Shown: positions 1 through 10,090 of the stretch, piece by piece
Numbering within the stretch: the stretch's first letter is position 1
Layout of the letters: each line of letters starts with the position of its first letter
Made by a program: the position numbers and the translations under genes
DNA from: Flavobacteriaceae bacterium
GTDB taxonomy: Bacteria > Bacteroidota > Bacteroidia > Flavobacteriales > Flavobacteriaceae
Assembly (NCBI GenBank): GCA_947446635.1
Contig: CANFHF010000001.1
Coordinates: 62,001 to 126,000 of the forward strand
Length of the DNA stretch: 64,000 nucleotides
Direction of reading: 5' to 3'
Notes under the pieces: generated by a model
What the model saw: the letters and a program-made list of their open reading frames with translations, nothing else
Database searches by the model: none
Told to the model about the DNA's origin: nothing

Positions 1-1294
1 AAGCCCCTAAAATATCCTTGATTTTAGTTCTAACATCTCCTACAGCAATATCATCAATAGTTTCAAAAATAGTCGCGTTTTCATCCAATAAAGCCGCTTG
101 ATTTTGAGCAAAATAACCTATTTGAGAATTGTGTCCAATTTCTAAAGAGCCACTGTCAATCCCAATTTCTTTCATAATCGCTTTGATCATCGTCGATTTT
201 CCTTCCCCATTTTTACCTACAAAAGCGACTTTTTGCCCCCTTTCAATTACAATGTTGGCATCCTTGAAAACAACGTGATTGCCATATGATTTAGATAAGT
301 CTTTTACAATCACGGGATATTGACCCGAGCGAACTGCAGGTGGAAATTTTAATTTCAAAGCCGATGTGTCAACCTCGTCAACCTGGACAATAACCAGTTT
401 CTCCAACATCTTAACACGGGATTGAACGGCATCTGTTTTAGAAAATGTCCCTTTAAAACGGTCAATAAAAGTCCTATTATCAGCAATCATGCGTTGTTGC
501 TCATCGTATGCTTTTTGCTGATGCAAACGACGGTCTTTCCTCAATTCCAAATAATGGGAATATTTGGCTTTGTAATCATAAATGCGTCCCATAGTCACCT
601 CGATGGTGCGATTGGTAATGTTATCTACAAATGCCCTGTCGTGAGAAATTACTACAACGGCTTTGGCTGAATTAATCAAGAAATCTTCTAGCCATTGTAT
701 GCTTTCAATATCCATATGGTTTGTGGGTTCATCCAGCAAAATCAAGTCCGGTTTTTGCAAAAGGATTTTAGCTAATTCAATTCGCATTCTCCAACCTCCA
801 GAAAATTCAGAAGTTTGTCGTTTGAAATCTTCTCGAACAAAACCCAAACCAAGTAGAATTTTCTCTATTTCGGCCTCATAATTTACTTCTTCTATGGCAT
901 AGAATTCCTCACTCAAATCAGAAACTCTTTCAATCAATTTCATATAAACATCACTTTCATAATCGGTGCGAATGGTCAATTGCTCATTGATTTTGTCGAT
1001 CTCTGACTTCATATTGAAGATTTCACCAAATGCTTTTGCCGTTTCCTCCACGACTGTTGCCCCATCGGTGGTTAATAAATGTTGGGGCAAATAGGCTATT
1101 ACAGCCTCTTTTGGTGCAGAAACATTACCAGTAAAAGGCTTGCTTTGCCCTGCAATAATTTTAAGAAGGGTTGATTTTCCTGCTCCGTTTTTACCCATAA
1201 GAGCAATTTTGTCATTTTCGTTTATGGCAAAAGAAACGTCGCTAAATAAAGTGGTTCCGCCAAATTGAACGGAAATATCGTTAACTGTAATCAT
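1..1294 (-). CDS. ABC-F family ATP-binding protein (C-terminus truncated by window edge)
   Basis: Reverse frame from ATG at 1294 reads MITVNDISVQFGGTTLFSDVSF...GKNGAGKSTLL...SGGWRMRIELAKILLQKPDLILLDEPTNHMD...GKNGEGKSTM; two Walker A motifs, ABC signature, linker. Not in ORF track because it runs off the edge. Confidence 0.93.
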   Translation of the reverse strand, partial: MITVNDISVQFGGTTLFSDVSFAINENDKIALMGKNGAGKSTLLKIIAGQSKPFTGNVSAPKEAVIAYLPQHLLTTDGATVVEETAKAFGEIFNMKSEIDKINEQLTIRTDYESDVYMKLIERVSDLSEEFYAIEEVNYEAEIEKILLGLGFVREDFKRQTSEFSGGWRMRIELAKILLQKPDLILLDEPTNHMDIESIQWLEDFLINSAKAVVVISHDRAFVDNITNRTIEVTMGRIYDYKAKYSHYLELRKDRRLHQQKAYDEQQRMIADNRTFIDRFKGTFSKTDAVQSRVKMLEKLVIVQVDEVDTSALKLKFPPAVRSGQYPVIVKDLSKSYGNHVVFKDANIVIERGQKVAFVGKNGEGKSTMIKAIMKEIGIDSGSLEIGHNSQIGYFAQNQAALLDENATIFETIDDIAVGDVRTKIKDILGA

Positions 1295-1396
1295 CTTTGA
1301 GGCTAGAAGGTTAGAAGATTAGTTCAAACCATTTAAAAATTAAAAAGTGCAAATATAGGCTAATTAAAGAATTGGGCAATTCTTATTTATCAAAAG

Positions 1397-2593
1397 CTAA
1401 AAGGCATACCCTACATTAAGAGAAAAGGGTATTTTAACACCTGCATTTTGTGTAAATAAATTACCATTTGAATAATGACCAATTTTAAATTCAAGATTAT
1501 AATTACGGTGATCTCCTATAAGTAAACCAAAACCCATGTTGTCTTGAAAGGTAAACTTTTTACCACAATCAATATCGTCAATTATTGTCTTAGAAATAAA
1601 ACTAGGTCCCGCAATTGAATAGTACGCATAAGCATCAAATGGTCTTGTATGCAAAAAATCAAATCTAAAAACAGGATAGGCCGAGATTGTGTAAAAACTT
1701 TCTTTGTTTATATTACTCTTTAAAAAGGAAGCGCCAACCCCCCAGTCTAGTGAAAAATATTTTGCGGTACGAAAAACATTTTGCTGGTAATCCATAGAAA
1801 ATCCGTGATTCACTTCTGAATTTCCACCCCAAAATAAGGGTATTTTAGAAAAAGAATTGTTTATTCCATATCCAAAAACAAGACTCGAATATCCCACTTG
1901 AAATAAATGTTTTGGATGTATGATTGCTCCTGTTTTTAAATCTTTAATTTTTTCTTCAGGCAATCGATGCAAATTATAGGAAAATCCAGCTGAAACAAAA
2001 GAAATTGCAGGTTGGCGAACAGCCATTTTTTTTGGGGAATAAACAGAACTTAAAAGAAGGTCTATTTTAGGATTTAGGTTATATTTAAATCCACCCCCTA
2101 AAAGATAGCTATTGTAATTAGCCTCTTTTACAATTACTGCTCCTCTATAACTCACGCCGCCGAGTCTCGTAATAATTCCTAAACCAAATTCTCCAAATAG
2201 CGTGATGTTTTTAACAACCGGTAATTGAGCTTTTACACTAAGACCTGCAATGTTCATCCAAACGGAAGATTTTTGCGTATAATTACTATTGGTATATTTA
2301 TAATTAACCCAATATACGGGACGCATATAACTAATTTGGGCCGAAAAATAGGGATTGAATTGATACCCGAATAACACTAATCTAACGGCAGTGTGTGGAA
2401 CTTCAACCGACTGATAGGTATAATCATCCAAAGACTCAAATTGTGATTTATTGAAATTATAATCAATCGAACCAACATTAATCTCAAAATAAGCCTTTTG
2501 TAGAGCTAATGGTAATTGAAATCTTTCGTCTTGAGAAAAGGAAACATTGGAGGAAAATAAAAAAACAAGAAATAAGAAAACCCTGAATTTCAT
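1397..2593 (-). CDS. Acyloxyacyl hydrolase / PagL-like outer-membrane protein
   Basis: Signal peptide; C-terminal FKIGHYSNGNLFTQNAGVKIPFSLNVGYAF resembles the HxSN-type PagL/acyloxyacyl hydrolase motif. Start moved to MKFRVFLF. Confidence 0.7.
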   Translation of the reverse strand: MKFRVFLFLVFLFSSNVSFSQDERFQLPLALQKAYFEINVGSIDYNFNKSQFESLDDYTYQSVEVPHTAVRLVLFGYQFNPYFSAQISYMRPVYWVNYKYTNSNYTQKSSVWMNIAGLSVKAQLPVVKNITLFGEFGLGIITRLGGVSYRGAVIVKEANYNSYLLGGGFKYNLNPKIDLLLSSVYSPKKMAVRQPAISFVSAGFSYNLHRLPEEKIKDLKTGAIIHPKHLFQVGYSSLVFGYGINNSFSKIPLFWGGNSEVNHGFSMDYQQNVFRTAKYFSLDWGVGASFLKSNINKESFYTISAYPVFRFDFLHTRPFDAYAYYSIAGPSFISKTIIDDIDCGKKFTFQDNMGFGLLIGDHRNYNLEFKIGHYSNGNLFTQNAGVKIPFSLNVGYAF

Positions 2594-2659
2594 TATATAA
2601 ATGGTATTGAAAAAAATCAAATATAGTTTATTTAAATTGAGGGGAGTTGTAATGGAAAT

Positions 2660-3463
2660 TTAATTCAAAATAAATCGCCTAACCACCTCTGCCACTCCGT
2701 GATTATTGTTTGAAGCCACAATTATATCGGCTAAATGTCTTAATTCTGGAGTAACATTATCAACCCAAACGCCTAATCCGGCATATTGAACCATTGTTAA
2801 ATCGTTTCCTGCATTTCCAACAGCGATGATTTCACTTTGATGGATGTTCAGTTTTTTTGCCAAAAATTTTATACTCGCCGCTTTGTCAATACCATTTTGC
2901 GCGACTTCTAAAAAAAAAGGTTTTGACATACTGATGCTAAGATGGGGCATAGCAGCCTTCAAGTCTTTTTCTATTTCTTTGAGATAGTTTGGCTCTTCCA
3001 ATAAAATACATTTCACCGCCGAGGAAGTCACCTCGTCCTTAAAACTCAAAACCTTGTTATGCTCTAATCCCGTGATATTCCTCTCCACATCGATGTATTC
3101 GGAATGGGTTTCACTTACAATCTTCCCATCAATATACGTAATAATATGGGTTTTACTTTTCAAACTAAAATCATATAACGCGTGAATCTGATCTTTTGAC
3201 AACAATTGTTCGAAAATAACTTGATTCTCTTTTAAATCCGTAACCACGGCACCGTTAAAAGAAATCATATAGGAATTATTGACATCACATTGTAATTCTT
3301 TAGCAAACTCAATCATGGCTAATGTTGGTCTTCCAGATGCTAAAACAACATAAACCCCCATTTTCTGTGCCTTAAAAAGCATTTCTTTATTCTCTTCTGA
3401 AATTTCATGGTTGTCGGTCAACAAGGTGTCATCCATATCTAAAACCAGCATTTTATAGCTCAT
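2660..3463 (-). CDS. Cof-type HAD-IIB family hydrolase
   Basis: MLVLDMDDTLLTDNHEIS, SGRPT, GNAGNDLTM motifs; start at MSYKML. Confidence 0.9.
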   Translation of the reverse strand: MSYKMLVLDMDDTLLTDNHEISEENKEMLFKAQKMGVYVVLASGRPTLAMIEFAKELQCDVNNSYMISFNGAVVTDLKENQVIFEQLLSKDQIHALYDFSLKSKTHIITYIDGKIVSETHSEYIDVERNITGLEHNKVLSFKDEVTSSAVKCILLEEPNYLKEIEKDLKAAMPHLSISMSKPFFLEVAQNGIDKAASIKFLAKKLNIHQSEIIAVGNAGNDLTMVQYAGLGVWVDNVTPELRHLADIIVASNNNHGVAEVVRRFILN

Positions 3464-3527
3464 GCACTTTATTTTATGGTTAAAAATAGATATAGCATTT
3501 GAGTGCAACTATTCTATTATTTAAAGT

Positions 3528-3746
3528 TTAAATACTCATTCTGAATTCCTCAATCACTGGATTCGCTTTGGCAAAATCAGTTTCCTGAATAAAAACTTCA
3601 ACCGCTTGTCCAAAAGTACCAAAACCTGCCATTTGTGCGGATTGGATATTATTTTTAACAATGGTATTCACTCCTTTTTCTTCTATTTTTTCCTGCAAAG
3701 CCAAAGCTAAAATTTGACTCCCAGAAAACACTTTCATTAATCCCAT
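3528..3746 (-). CDS. DUF2007-like small protein
   Basis: 72-aa MKVFSGSQILALALQEKIEEKGV..; resembles putative signal-transducing DUF2007 proteins. Confidence 0.7.
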   Translation of the reverse strand: MGLMKVFSGSQILALALQEKIEEKGVNTIVKNNIQSAQMAGFGTFGQAVEVFIQETDFAKANPVIEEFRMSI

Positions 3747-3766
3747 GCTATTTTTATTATTTAAAA

Positions 3767-4426
3767 TTATTCTTCTGTTTCTTCCGCTTCTTCGCTCTCT
3801 TCCGCCGATTCTTTTTCTTCAAAATCGAATTCAAACGGTTCAACAAGCATTTTTTCGGCAAGTATTTCAATCCTTTCTGTGAACACTTCCGAAAAAATAA
3901 TACGTTGGGTTTTGTTAATACTATTCGAAATGCGCATAATTTTGGTTTCATGACGCAGTTTCAAGATTGGATCGGCATCGTCAAGAATAAACATTTTCAA
4001 ACGATTGACATTATATCCAGCCGTAGTAAACATTTCACCTAGTTTATTTGGTGTGCCAATCAAAACGTCAACTCCTGTGGAAATATAATTTTTATCATAT
4101 TCCATATCCCCTTTATCATGAACGCCATACACTCGTAAATCAGTATATTTTCCGTATTTTTCGAAAAGTTCCTCCATTTCCAAAACCTTGGTTTTGTCTT
4201 CCACAATAATCAAAGCGCGAGGAGATTCCTCACCTTCTTCTTTCAATTGTTGAATAACATTCAAGACGATGGTCGTCGATTTACCAAAGCCTTTTGGCGC
4301 AATAATAATACAATCGGCACCGCTTTTTAAAGTAGAAAATGTTTCTTCTTGTAGCTCATTTGCTTCTGTTAAACCACTTTCTATAAGTGCTTGTTTCAGA
4401 TTTTCGTTTATTTTTTTTAGTTTCAT
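3767..4426 (-). CDS. Single-RecA-domain DEAD-box-like protein with acidic tail
   Basis: APKGFGKST Walker A, GTPNKL, degenerate motif II LDDAD; ends after domain 1 with EESEEAEETEE tail. Confidence 0.75.
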   Translation of the reverse strand: MKLKKINENLKQALIESGLTEANELQEETFSTLKSGADCIIIAPKGFGKSTTIVLNVIQQLKEEGEESPRALIIVEDKTKVLEMEELFEKYGKYTDLRVYGVHDKGDMEYDKNYISTGVDVLIGTPNKLGEMFTTAGYNVNRLKMFILDDADPILKLRHETKIMRISNSINKTQRIIFSEVFTERIEILAEKMLVEPFEFDFEEKESAEESEEAEETEE

Positions 4427-4524
4427 TGTTTAGTGATTCAGTAAAAAGCATTACTATTATCAAACCCAACCCTTTTGGCTATTAGTTGTTTTGCTTTGAA
4501 GCAAATAAAAAAATCAAAAGTATT

Positions 4525-5841
4525 TTAATATTGTAACCATTTATATAATTCTTTCCAAGTTGGTTTTTTGCCGTACATCAATATCCCAACACGGTAAATT
4601 TTTGCGGCAAACCAAACTACAAAAAAGAAGGTTGTGAAAAGCAAGGTGATGGAAATAATTAACTGCCACCAAGGTACGCCGAACGGAATCCGCATCAGCA
4701 TCACAATGGGTGAGGTAAGTGGAATCATAGAAAATACAATGGCTATCGTTCCGTGCGGGTCATTAATTACGGTAAAAAAACCAATATAAACTGCTAATAT
4801 CAAGGGCATAATTATAGGTAAAAGAAACTGTTGAGAGTCGGTTTCGCTATCAACTGCGGCTCCAATGGAAGCGTAAAACGAACTATACAAAAAGTAGCCT
4901 CCTATAAAATAAATCACAAAACTAATTAGTATTGTTGCTATGGGTAATGCCCATAATTCCTTAATATATATTTGCGCCGTTCCGGCAAATTCTTGTTGGG
5001 CAGAATGTATCATGGCGGGTGGAATTTTTGCTACTGGACTAGCATCGATGCCAAAAAACGTGGAGGCGGCAAACATTAATGTCAATCCAATAAGTGTCCA
5101 AATGAGGAATTGTAGCAATCCGGCCAATGCTGTTCCAACGATTTTTCCCATCATTAACTGAAAGGGTTTTACCGAGGAAATTATAATTTCGACAATGCGG
5201 TTTGTTTTTTCTTCGATGACGCTGCGCATGACCATATTGCCGTAAATGATGATAAACATCATAATAAGATACCCAAATGCTCCGCCAATAGCAATTTTGA
5301 TTTCGTTGAGCCCTTTTACACTTTCTTCGCCTGAAGCTTTAGCGAGGCTAATATTTACGTTGGCTTCGGCATTTTTTATGGACAAGGTGTCCAATTTTGC
5401 TTTTTCGAAATTTTCCTTAGTAAGTTTTTTTTCGATAACCCCTTGGATATTTTCGATAAAAGAAATACTAGGACTTTCGTTTGATATGAATTGGATTTTG
5501 CTTTCTAAATCTTTAGGATTACTCACTTTTGGTATGTAAAGTAGTCCTTCGTAACTTTCGTTTGTGATGCTGTCTCTCAAGAATTTTATATCAATGGCTG
5601 ACAAATCATGGTAAATGTATTCAGAATTTTTGGTGTTTAGCGCTTTGAACTCATTAATAAACAAACCCGTCTCGTCATGGATTGCAAGCCGTTTTGTATC
5701 CGCTTTCATGGAACTCAAATACCCAACAAAAGCTGCTATTCCTACAAAAAGTAATGGGCTTAAAAAAGTCATTACAATAAATGATTTGTTGCGCACTTTG
5801 GCGATAAATTCTCTTTTTATTATTAGTGATATAATACTCAT
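4525..5841 (-). CDS. ABC transporter permease (NatB-like, Na+ efflux type)
   Basis: N-terminal KREFIAKVRNKSFIVMTFLSPLLF and multiple TM segments; adjacent to ATPase gene. Confidence 0.85.
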   Translation of the reverse strand: MSIISLIIKREFIAKVRNKSFIVMTFLSPLLFVGIAAFVGYLSSMKADTKRLAIHDETGLFINEFKALNTKNSEYIYHDLSAIDIKFLRDSITNESYEGLLYIPKVSNPKDLESKIQFISNESPSISFIENIQGVIEKKLTKENFEKAKLDTLSIKNAEANVNISLAKASGEESVKGLNEIKIAIGGAFGYLIMMFIIIYGNMVMRSVIEEKTNRIVEIIISSVKPFQLMMGKIVGTALAGLLQFLIWTLIGLTLMFAASTFFGIDASPVAKIPPAMIHSAQQEFAGTAQIYIKELWALPIATILISFVIYFIGGYFLYSSFYASIGAAVDSETDSQQFLLPIIMPLILAVYIGFFTVINDPHGTIAIVFSMIPLTSPIVMLMRIPFGVPWWQLIISITLLFTTFFFVVWFAAKIYRVGILMYGKKPTWKELYKWLQY

Positions 5842-5875
5842 TTAAAAGGGTCTAATTTTAGGAGTCATTGAATAA

Positions 5876-6799
5876 TTACTTTTCGCTAACGGTTTGAATA
5901 AAAATATCGGTTACACTTGGAATCTTTTCAACGAAATGGGTTACTTGCCCTCGTTGGGTAAGAATATTAAGTAATTCGTTTGGAGTTGCGTTCCCTAATT
6001 GGATTTCTAATTTTAATTCATTGTTAAGCGACTTAAAATTAGTTTGTCCCACCTTAAATTTCTGAGTGATATCATACATCAAACCTTCAATATTGTCAGA
6101 TAAAATACCTACTTCAAAACTATTGGTTCTGAATTTACGTTTAACGTCGTCTAATCTTCCTTCAATTAGTTTGTTTGATTTGTGAATTAAGGCAATATGG
6201 TCACACAATTCTTCTACGCTTTCCATTCGGTGCGTGGAGAAAATTATGGTAGAACCTTGTTTTCTCAATTCCAGAATTTCTTCTTTAATTATATTGGCAT
6301 TAACGGGGTCAAATCCCGAAAAAGGCTCGTCAAAAATCAGTAATTTAGGTTTGTGTAAAACGCAAACCACAAATTGCACTTTCTGAGCCATTCCTTTGGA
6401 TAGTTCTTGGATTTTCTTGTTCCACCATCCTTGAATTTCTAATCTTTCGAACCAATATTCTAATTGTTTTTTGGCTTCAGCTTTAGAGAGTCCTTTCATT
6501 TGTGCCAAATACAAGCATTGCTCTCCCACCTTCATGGTTTTATACAAACCACGTTCTTCAGGTAAATAGCCTATATATTGAATATGTTTTGGACTCAGTT
6601 TCTCCCCATCAAAAATAATTTCTCCGCTATCGGGCATAGTTATCTGATTGATGATCCTGATTAGCGATGTTTTGCCAGCTCCATTTGGACCTAAAAGTCC
6701 GTAGATACTTCCTTTGGGAATCGAAAGGGAAACTTCATTAAGGGCAACATAATCACCGTATTTTTTGACTACATTTTTCACTTCGAGTAGAGTACCCAT
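5876..6799 (-). CDS. ABC transporter ATP-binding protein (NatA-like)
   Basis: LGPNGAGKTSLIR, ELSKGMAQKVQFV, LLIFDEPFSGFDP. Confidence 0.93.
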   Translation of the reverse strand: MGTLLEVKNVVKKYGDYVALNEVSLSIPKGSIYGLLGPNGAGKTSLIRIINQITMPDSGEIIFDGEKLSPKHIQYIGYLPEERGLYKTMKVGEQCLYLAQMKGLSKAEAKKQLEYWFERLEIQGWWNKKIQELSKGMAQKVQFVVCVLHKPKLLIFDEPFSGFDPVNANIIKEEILELRKQGSTIIFSTHRMESVEELCDHIALIHKSNKLIEGRLDDVKRKFRTNSFEVGILSDNIEGLMYDITQKFKVGQTNFKSLNNELKLEIQLGNATPNELLNILTQRGQVTHFVEKIPSVTDIFIQTVSEK

Positions 6800-6858
6800 G
6801 CTAATTTTTTATATTTGGTAAAAATAGTTAAAACGTGATAGTAAGCTGTTAATTAAAA

Positions 6859-6903
6859 TAAAAAATCCCATCCCTTTTTTAAACAAGGATGGGAACTTTT
6901 TTA
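6859..6903. terminator. Intrinsic terminator hairpin
   Basis: AAAAAATCCCATCC..AGGATGGGAACTTTTTT stem with flanking A/T runs between dnaJ and natA-like gene. Confidence 0.7.
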
Positions 6904-6914
6904 ATCATTTAAGA

Positions 6915-8036
6915 TTAGGAAAACATGTCTTTTACTTTCTCAAAAAAGGATTTGTCGCCCTTTTCTGGATTTGGAATAAAATTTTCATCTGTTAAATTTT
7001 GTTCGAAAAAATGCTTTTGATCTTTGTTAAGCGTTTTTGGCGTCCAAACATTCACATGAACTAGCAAGTCTCCAGTGCCGTATCCGTTGATGCTTGGAAT
7101 CCCTTTTCCTTTGAGTCTTAGGATTTTTCCGGACTGTATGCCTTCTTCAAGTTTGATTCTCACTTTTCCATTTACCGCTTCAATATCTTTTGATATTCCA
7201 AGAACCGCTTCGGCAAAACTGATATATAAATCATAATGTAAATTTTCGCCTTCACGTTTCAAAAACTCATGCTCTATTTCCTCGATAGCCACTATTAAAT
7301 CTCCTGGCACGCTATTTCCTGGTGCATCATTTCCTTTGTTGGAAACTTTAAGTTGCATCCCGTCAACCACGCCCGCAGGAATTTTTACAGAAACAGTTTC
7401 ATCTTCCAAAATCATTCCTTGAGAATCAGCTTCAGCTGGTTTTTTGTCTAATATTTGGCCTGAACCCCCACAAGTAGGACAGGTTGATGCTGATTGCATG
7501 CGTCCCAAAATGGTATTGGTTACGCGCATTACTTGCCCTTGACCATTACATGTAGAACACGTTTTATAGGATACGCCTGGCGCTTGAACTTTTCGTTTTA
7601 CTTTTACTTTTTTCTCAACACCATTGGCAATTTCTTCTAGCGTTAGCTTTACTTTGATGCGAAGATTACTTCCTTTCACTCTACGGGAACCGCCACCACC
7701 TCCATTGAAACCGCCACCACCTCCAAAAGCGCTTCCGAAAATATCTCCAAATTGACTGAATATATCATCCATATTCATGCCGCCATGATGACCTCCGCCA
7801 TAACCTCCTGAACCATCAAAAGCTTGATGACCGTATTGATCGTATTTGGCTTTTTTGTTAGGGTCACTTAAAACTTCGTAGGCTTCGGCAGCTAACTTAA
7901 ATTTTTCTTCGGCAGCTGTATTGCCTGGGTTTTTGTCAGGATGGAATTCGAGGGCTTTTTTTCTATATGCTTTTTTTATTTCAGCAGCATCGGCATTTTT
8001 AGTAATGCCCAGTATATCGTAAAAATCTTTTTTCAT
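6915..8036 (-). CDS. dnaJ: Molecular chaperone DnaJ
   Basis: J domain HPDKN, G/F-rich region, CSTCNGQG / CPTCGGSG zinc motifs. Confidence 0.97.
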   Translation of the reverse strand: MKKDFYDILGITKNADAAEIKKAYRKKALEFHPDKNPGNTAAEEKFKLAAEAYEVLSDPNKKAKYDQYGHQAFDGSGGYGGGHHGGMNMDDIFSQFGDIFGSAFGGGGGFNGGGGGSRRVKGSNLRIKVKLTLEEIANGVEKKVKVKRKVQAPGVSYKTCSTCNGQGQVMRVTNTILGRMQSASTCPTCGGSGQILDKKPAEADSQGMILEDETVSVKIPAGVVDGMQLKVSNKGNDAPGNSVPGDLIVAIEEIEHEFLKREGENLHYDLYISFAEAVLGISKDIEAVNGKVRIKLEEGIQSGKILRLKGKGIPSINGYGTGDLLVHVNVWTPKTLNKDQKHFFEQNLTDENFIPNPEKGDKSFFEKVKDMFS

Positions 8037-8086
8037 TTATATTTTTTTTCTTGAAAACGCTTATTACAGCGCAATTATTTACGCAA

Positions 8087-8644
8087 TTATTGCCCTATTA
8101 CAACTTTTGGAAAACGAATAATTTTGTCCCCTAATTTATATCCTTTTTCTATTACATCAACAATTTTTCCTTTCAACTTGGGGGCAGAGATTTGAGTTAT
8201 TGCTTCTGCAAAATCAGCGTTGAAAATATCTCCAGCTTTTATTTCCACTTCCTCTAAACCTTTTGAAACAAGAGTGTTTTTTAGCTTTTCTTGAATAAGC
8301 TCAACCCCTTGAATTAAAATATTGTCATCAGTTTTTTTGATTTCGGTTAATGCTCTGTCAAAATCGTCTAAAACTGGAAGTAAAGCCAGTAATACATCTT
8401 GATTTGCGGTTTTGAATAATTCAATCCGCTCTTTGGCTGTTCTTCGTTTGAAATTTTCAAATTCAGCAAATAAACGCAAAAACTTATCTTTTTCAGAGGC
8501 TAAATCTTGTGATAATTGCTCTTCCCTTGTTATTTCCTCTACTCGCTCTTCGATAGTTGCCTCCAATACATCGGAATCATTTTCTTTGTTTTCAATTGAG
8601 GATTGATCTACAATTTCGTCCTTAAGCGTTTTTTCTGTTGTCAT
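8087..8644 (-). CDS. grpE: Nucleotide exchange factor GrpE
   Basis: FLRLFAEFENFKRRTAKER...LLPVLDDFDRAL; upstream of dnaJ; start at MTTEKTLK. Confidence 0.95.
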   Translation of the reverse strand: MTTEKTLKDEIVDQSSIENKENDSDVLEATIEERVEEITREEQLSQDLASEKDKFLRLFAEFENFKRRTAKERIELFKTANQDVLLALLPVLDDFDRALTEIKKTDDNILIQGVELIQEKLKNTLVSKGLEEVEIKAGDIFNADFAEAITQISAPKLKGKIVDVIEKGYKLGDKIIRFPKVVIGQ

Positions 8645-8953
8645 TCTTATAGTATTTGTAAAAAAATTTTTAATCTTCATTTTTAATCTTGACTAATGAT
8701 TACAAAAGTACTGCCAAATCTTTCAATTTGTCAAATTGTCACCTCCTAAAAGCAAAATTATTTGACTTTTTTTATGAAAATCAAAAAAAAAAGCTTTCCA
8801 GTTCGATTGAAAATTTAATATAATTTTAAGACTGACCTAAATAGCATTTATTTAATTTTGTAAAGGAATTGTTCTAGATTAGATTTTAAAAATAAACTTA
8901 AGGGTAGCTTCTAGGCTTTTAAATAATTATTAATTCACTTTTACCTTATATTT

Positions 8954-8988
8954 AAAAAAAGCTTCGTTTAAAATACGAAGCTTTTTTT
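8954..8988. terminator. Intrinsic terminator (downstream of the 9011-9475 gene)
   Basis: AAAAAAAGCTTCG-loop-CGAAGCTTTTTTT perfect stem. Confidence 0.8.
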
Positions 8989-9010
8989 GTTTTCAACATG
9001 TTTCTGAAAC

Positions 9011-9475
9011 CTATCCTTTTTTAGGTTTCACCCTAATGCTCCATTCAAAATCCATTTCGGATACTATTTCTCCGTTTTCGTTTGTACCAATTGATTTCAT
9101 CCAAAAAAGTTGACCATCGCCGCATGCAATAGCTGCATTCGTGGCGTTTGCTACTAAAGCCCCGTCATTGCAAACAAAAGTTATTATTCCGGTTGCTTTC
9201 TTGCTAAAACTTCCTTTATTATTCGCTACTAACATCGATATGTTGTAGCCGCTTTTCTGAATTTGATGCATAACTAAAGCTCCCGTTGCCAGTTCAGCTG
9301 CCATACCTTGCACTGCCCAATACATAGATTTAAATGGGTTTTGGTTAATCCAGCGGTGCTTAACCGTTACCGTACATTGGTTCTCATCAAATTGTTTCAC
9401 TCGCACACCACATATAAAGGCTGATGGCAATTTAAAGAATACGAATTTATTAAGATTGGATACCGAAATCTTCAT
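9011..9475 (-). CDS. DUF4442-like / hotdog thioesterase-like protein
   Basis: 154 aa; KHRWINQNPFKSMYWAVQGMAAELATGAL pattern. Confidence 0.65.
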   Translation of the reverse strand: MKISVSNLNKFVFFKLPSAFICGVRVKQFDENQCTVTVKHRWINQNPFKSMYWAVQGMAAELATGALVMHQIQKSGYNISMLVANNKGSFSKKATGIITFVCNDGALVANATNAAIACGDGQLFWMKSIGTNENGEIVSEMDFEWSIRVKPKKG

Positions 9476-9639
9476 TGCAAATGGTTTAGTTTCCGTAAAA
9501 ATAATAAAAAAATTAGGTTTAGAAATTAACTAGAGTGCATTTTAGTAAAAACTATCGCAATCCATTTATTATAAAAATATTATAAATTAAATTATTTTTT
9601 TTTGAAACCAAAATGTTAATTTTTAGTTATTTAATATAC

Positions 9640-9652
9640 TATGTAATACATA
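9640..9652. promoter_or_regulatory. Candidate PadR operator (palindrome TATGTAATACATA)
   Basis: 13-bp dyad about 20 bp upstream of TATATTTG (9670-9677), a TAnnTTTG-type -7 element, in front of the padR-like gene. Confidence 0.45.
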
Positions 9653-9755
9653 ATACTATTTTTTAGATATATATTTGCATAAGATATTACTATACTGATT
9701 GAATCCCAACTAAAACCAACCTCTATTGTAAGTTTTATAAATAAATAAAAGAATC

Positions 9756-10085
9756 ATGAACATTGAAAACACGAAAGCACAAATGCGAAAAGGTGTTCTC
9801 GAATTTTGTATCTTATCTGTATTAAAAGACAAAGAGGCATATACTTCGGAAATATTGGACACCTTGAAAAATGCAAAATTACTGGTGGTAGAGGGAACTG
9901 TTTATCCGTTGCTTACTCGATTAAAAAATGATGGCTTACTCAACTACCGTTGGGAAGAGTCACTATCTGGTCCGCCAAGGAAATATTATGCTCTTACCGA
10001 AATAGGACAGGCATTTTTAAAAGAATTAAATGGTACTTGGACAGAATTGTCTGATGCCGTAAACCTAATCACAAAACAAAAATAA
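9756..10085 (+). CDS. PadR family transcriptional regulator
   Basis: MRKGVLEFCILSVLKDKEAYTSEIL..VVEGTVYPLLTRLKNDGLL..SGPPRKYYALTEIG. Confidence 0.95.
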   Translation: MNIENTKAQMRKGVLEFCILSVLKDKEAYTSEILDTLKNAKLLVVEGTVYPLLTRLKNDGLLNYRWEESLSGPPRKYYALTEIGQAFLKELNGTWTELSDAVNLITKQK

Positions 10086-10090
10086 TAGCC

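Noticed and set aside
3757-3951. 64-aa Lys/Arg-rich minus ORF
   Set aside because: Alternate frame of the acidic Glu-rich tail of the DEAD-like gene; basic composition is a frame artefact.
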